Below, piece after piece: positions 59,999 to 64,000 of a stretch of DNA of 64,000 bases (positions within the stretch are counted from its first letter, which is position 1; the number at the start of each line of letters is the position of its first letter). This DNA comes from Ornithinibacter aureus (GTDB taxonomy: Bacteria; Actinomycetota; Actinomycetes; Actinomycetales; Dermatophilaceae): contig NZ_VMSB01000001.1 of NCBI RefSeq assembly GCF_009858245.1, positions 1,426,001 to 1,490,000 on the forward strand, given 5' to 3'. Below the pieces are notes generated by a model. It was not told the DNA's origin, did no database searches, and was given only the letters and a program-made list of their open reading frames with translations. A program made the position numbers and the translations under genes.

Positions 59999-60493
59999 TC
60001 AGGTGGCGTCGACGTCGTACGGCGTCGGGCGTGCCGGGTCCCACTCCAGCGGCGTGGCCCGCGTGGAGATGTAGGGTTCCTCGACCACAGGCGCCCCACC
60101 TCCCGCGGATGCCGTGGCGGAGGCTGCGACCGCGCCCCCGGCCGCTGCCGCACCGGCAGCCGCTGAACCACCCGTGAGCCCCTTGCCTGCCGCCCGCACG
60201 GATCCGATCTGGTCGCGCACCGGCGCCACCGCGTCGTCGAGCGGGTCGAGCAGGGCTTCCTTGACGATCCGGCGGGGGTCGTACTGACGAGGGTCGTACT
60301 GGCGCCAGTTGATGTCCTCGTACTCGGGGCCGAGCTGGTCCTTGAGCTGGACCTTGGCGCCCTCCGCCATGACCCGCGCCTTGCGGATGCCGCGCGCGAG
60401 CTTCGCGGCGTACTCGGGCAACCGATCAGGTCCGAGGATGAAGACGGCGATGAGCGCGACGAGCACGACCTCCCAGCCATTGACCCCGGACAC
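59999..60493 (-). CDS. tatB: Sec-independent translocase subunit TatB
   Basis: 164 residues. One N-terminal membrane helix (WEVVLVALIAVFILGPDRLPEYAAKLARGIRKARVMAEGAK) with the Glu-free GPDRLPEYA hinge is followed by an amphipathic helix and a long Ala-rich tail, the TatA/B fold; length and the synteny sigE-rseA-htrA-tatB identify TatB. It binds folded twin-arginine precursors together with TatC at the membrane. The GTG start is followed directly by the helix. It is 48 bases downstream of htrA. Confidence 0.92.
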   Translation of the reverse strand: MSGVNGWEVVLVALIAVFILGPDRLPEYAAKLARGIRKARVMAEGAKVQLKDQLGPEYEDINWRQYDPRQYDPRRIVKEALLDPLDDAVAPVRDQIGSVRAAGKGLTGGSAAAGAAAAGGAVAASATASAGGGAPVVEEPYISTRATPLEWDPARPTPYDVDAT

Positions 60494-60541
60494 CGAGCAC
60501 CACCCGTCTCTTTCCTGGACCGCTTCCGCGCCGTGGGCGCG

Positions 60542-61926
<1,385 letters not shown>

Positions 61927-61930
<4 letters not shown>

Positions 61931-62478
61931 GGGGTCGATTCTGCCTGCTGGCCGGTCCTGGTGAGGACGACCCCCTGGCTGAACCCGTTGCTCACGGCCG
62001 CCGTGGCGGCGCGCGTGGGCGTGGCCGTCGCTGCCACGAGGGGGGTCACGGTGGCCAGGGCAGGCCGACCGGTGCCGGGTGCGGGAACCATGGTCAGGCT
62101 CCAGGCGGCGGCTGCGGAGATCCCGGCGGCCGCAGCGGCGATCACCGTGGCGCGCAGCGGGCTGCGGTGGCAGGGCGGAGCACCGGGAGCGAGCAGCCGC
62201 AGGGGGTCGGGCGCAGGGCTCGGCGGGGTGCTCGTGCGGGGCATGTCAGCAGCCATCGTGCTGCCGAGCGCGAGCAGGGTGGTGCGCAGGTCCCCCGGCA
62301 TGGTCGGGGCTCCGGCCAGGGCGCTGCGCAGCCGACGCTCCTGGTCGACGGCGTGGCCGCAGACCTGACAGGTCACGAGGTGCCGGTCCCACGCCCACTG
62401 GCGGTTCAGGGGAAGGCGCCCGGCGGCGTACTCGGTGAGCTCGTCGTCGAGGCACTGCACCCGGGCGGAGTGGGTCAT
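61927..62478 (-). CDS. rseA: Anti-sigma factor, RseA-like zinc-binding protein
   Basis: 183 residues. The N-terminal zinc-associated anti-sigma domain is visible as the Cys of [17 protein letters not shown] and the HxxxCxxC motif in [13 protein letters not shown] (residues about 32-42). A hydrophobic segment around residues 105-125 ([19 protein letters not shown]) may span the membrane. It would hold SigE inactive until an envelope signal. It is encoded between sigE and htrA with four-base overlaps on both sides. Confidence 0.88.
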
Positions 62479-63098
62479 ACGACCCCCGCGGCGGGTCGAC
62501 GGATGATCCGGCCCGTGCTCCTCGTGGGGGCGCTCGTGGTCGGCTGCGGTGCACGGTGGGCCAACGACTCGCGCAGCTGGGCGCGGCCTCGGTGGATGCG
62601 CGAGCGCACGGTGCCGAGCTTGATGCCCAAGGTCGCGGCGACCTCCTCGTACGACAGCCCCTCGATGTCGCACAGCACGACAGCGGCCCGGAAGTCCGGG
62701 GAGAGTGCGTCGAGGGCACGCTGCACGTCGTCGTCGAAGTGGGCGTCGTGGTAGGCCTGCTCGGGGCCGGGGCCGCGCCCCTCGAGGCGGGCGGCCGACT
62801 CGTCGGAGAGGGCGTCGAAGCGGATCCGCTGCTTGCGACGCATCTTGTCGAGGAAGACGTTGGTCGTGATGCGGTGCAGCCAGCCCTCGAACGTGCCGGG
62901 CTGGTAGGTGTGCAGCGACCGGAACACCCGGACGAACACGTCCTGGGTGAGGTCCTCGGCGTCGTGGACGTTCCCCGTCAGGCGGTACGCGAGCCGGTAC
63001 ACCCGTGCGGAGTGCTGCTCGACGACCTCCTGCCACGTCGGGGGCACCCAACCGGCAGCCGGCAGGTCGCCGGTCCGCACGGCATCCGTCGTCGTCAT
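62475..63098 (-). CDS. sigE: ECF RNA polymerase sigma factor SigE
   Basis: About 207 residues. Region 2 reads [64 protein letters not shown]; region 4 reads [52 protein letters not shown]. The gene order sigE, rseA, htrA, tatB matches the envelope-stress sigma factor of mycobacteria. The ATG at 63098 has GGGAAGAG upstream; in-frame ATGs at 63125 and 63134 are alternatives. It is divergent from an O-methyltransferase gene. Confidence 0.93.
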   Translation of the reverse strand: MTTTDAVRTGDLPAAGWVPPTWQEVVEQHSARVYRLAYRLTGNVHDAEDLTQDVFVRVFRSLHTYQPGTFEGWLHRITTNVFLDKMRRKQRIRFDALSDESAARLEGRGPGPEQAYHDAHFDDDVQRALDALSPDFRAAVVLCDIEGLSYEEVAATLGIKLGTVRSRIHRGRAQLRESLAHRAPQPTTSAPTRSTGRIIRRPAAGVV

Positions 63099-63156
63099 CG
63101 TCTCTTCCCTCACCGAGCTGCTCATGTCACCCATCGATACGCGTCCAGTCCGACAA

Positions 63157-63179
63157 TTGTTCCCGGATTCCCTGAACAA
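63157..63179. promoter_or_regulatory. TTGTTC-N11-GAACAA inverted repeat upstream of sigE
   Basis: Six-base arms separated by 11 bases in the divergent sigE / methyltransferase region. GGGAAC on the minus strand just beside it could be the -35 of a sigma-E-type promoter, which would make sigE autoregulated. Both readings are tentative. Confidence 0.4.
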
Positions 63180-63235
63180 ACGCTGGGAACGTGCGTCGGC
63201 TCCTGCGACCACGCCCCGGGCCATAGGGTTGGGCC

Positions 63236-63871
63236 ATGAGCACCCTGAGGCCCGCCAGCTGGACGTACACCGAGGAGTTCGTGACCGAGCCGGAGGTCAT
63301 CGAGAACGCCCGACGGCGCGGTCTGGAGTTCGGCGACGCTTCCCCGGTCGGCACGGGCGCCGGGGCGATGCTGCGCGTCGTCGCGGCCGCTGTCCAGGCG
63401 CGGCACGTCGTCGAGATCGGCACGGGGGCCGGCACGTCGGGCCTGTGGCTGCTCTCCGGCATGCCCGACGACGGGGTCCTCACGACCATCGACTCCTCCG
63501 CCGAGCACCAGCGAGCCGCCCGCGAGGCCTACGCGGAGGCCGGCTACGCCCACCAGCGCACCCGCGTCATCACCGGGGACGCCGCCGAGGTGCTGCCCCG
63601 GATGACCGACGGCGCCTACGACCTGGTCGTCATCGACGCCGACAAGAGCGGTTACCCCACGTACGTCGAGCACGCGATCCGGCTGCTGCGACCGGGTGGA
63701 GTGCTCGCGATGGACAACATGCTCTGGCACGACCAGGTGGCCGACCCCGCAGCTCGCGACGCGACGACGAGCACCCTGCGCGACCTCGGCAAGGCGCTGC
63801 GCGACAACGACCAGCTCACGACGACCCTGCTGCCGGTGAGTGACGGGCTGCTCGTCGCCGTCAAGCGCTGA
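63236..63871 (+). CDS. SAM-dependent O-methyltransferase (class I, catechol-OMT-like)
   Basis: 211 residues. The SAM-binding motif is [19 protein letters not shown], followed by [21 protein letters not shown], the metal-binding [20 protein letters not shown] and [19 protein letters not shown]. This is the Mg-dependent O-methyltransferase group; the orthologue stands beside sigE in mycobacteria too. The acceptor is unknown. TAGGGT six bases before the ATG suggests a leaderless message. Confidence 0.92.
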   Translation: MSTLRPASWTYTEEFVTEPEVIENARRRGLEFGDASPVGTGAGAMLRVVAAAVQARHVVEIGTGAGTSGLWLLSGMPDDGVLTTIDSSAEHQRAAREAYAEAGYAHQRTRVITGDAAEVLPRMTDGAYDLVVIDADKSGYPTYVEHAIRLLRPGGVLAMDNMLWHDQVADPAARDATTSTLRDLGKALRDNDQLTTTLLPVSDGLLVAVKR

Positions 63872-63880
63872 GGCGAGCGC

Positions 63881-64000
63881 TCAGCTGACCTCGGGGCCCG
63901 CCCCACGGCGGAACCCGGCGGGGCCCTCGGCGATCGCGACGACCTCCCAGTCCTCGATGGCGATCGGCGCGGAGCCGATCATCACGCTGCCCGGTGCCGT
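63881..64000 (-). CDS. Partial CDS at the right edge, unidentified
   Basis: The minus strand is open from the window edge to a TGA at 63881, giving the last 39 residues, which read SVMIGSAPIAIEDWEVVAIA, then EGPAGFRRGAGPEVS at the end. Codon use is like real genes and the stop lies 9 bases from the convergent methyltransferase stop. I do not recognise the protein from this fragment. Confidence 0.45.
   Translation of the reverse strand, partial: TAPGSVMIGSAPIAIEDWEVVAIAEGPAGFRRGAGPEVS

Overview
The window is chromosomal DNA of a high-GC Gram-positive actinobacterium. Nearly every codon ends in G or C, GTG and TTG starts are frequent, and several genes look leaderless, with a TAnnnT box 6-8 bases before the start codon. 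A sigE-rseA-htrA-tatB block facing mrp, with an O-methyltransferase beside it, matches the order known from mycobacteria and related actinobacteria. Gene content and the very frequent word GGATGCC/GGCATCC suggest the Micrococcales, perhaps Intrasporangiaceae; that family assignment is inference.

Layout. 0-10.7 kb: housekeeping and accessory genes: a partial DHFR-like reductase, MoeZ-type sulfur-carrier activating enzyme, TetR regulator, DUF3107, a GlsB/YeaQ-like membrane protein, MiaE-like ferritin-fold protein, DEAD-box helicase, a decayed metallo-beta-lactamase-fold nuclease, alcohol dehydrogenase, ParA, LysR, GNAT and a RecB-like nuclease. 10.7-35.8 kb: a large one-carbon/quaternary-amine region. 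35.86-37.69 kb: an IS1182-family element between CTAG repeats, inserted at the stop codon of a PHP-domain gene. 37.7-56.3 kb: mixed metabolism and cell-wall genes: MaoC hydratase, a frameshifted LPxTG-type surface protein, glycerol kinase, beta-lactamase-fold protein, aminopeptidase P, PIG-L deacetylase, VanY-like carboxypeptidase, acyl-CoA dehydrogenase, P450, RIO-like kinase, Gfo/Idh oxidoreductase, L,D-transpeptidase and two CoA-ester lyases. 56.3-64 kb: an MgtE_N/CBS protein, DUF1003 and Mrp, facing the sigE envelope-stress operon.

The most interesting part is 10.7-35.8 kb. It reads as a choline and glycine betaine catabolic system that uses cobalamin-dependent methyl transfer in what looks like an aerobe. 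Two BCCT transporters import choline and betaine; a GMC dehydrogenase and an aldehyde dehydrogenase make glycine betaine; a non-pyrrolysine MttB-family methyltransferase, a corrinoid protein, a pterin methyltransferase and a RACo-like reactivase would move one methyl to tetrahydrofolate; a dimethylglycine/sarcosine dehydrogenase with its own EtfBA takes the next; a divergent MetF-like reductase, PurU and serine dehydratase handle the C1 units and serine.

Four promoters in this region (MetF-like gene, betB-betA-betT, second BCCT transporter, dimethylglycine dehydrogenase-etfBA) each carry the 17-bp inverted repeat GTTGC-N7-GCAAC just downstream of the -10 box, preceded by a weaker copy 19-20 bp upstream. 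This ties genes 21 kb apart into one probable repressor regulon; an IclR-family gene beside betB is the best candidate regulator. The corrinoid genes have their own IclR gene and a different candidate operator.
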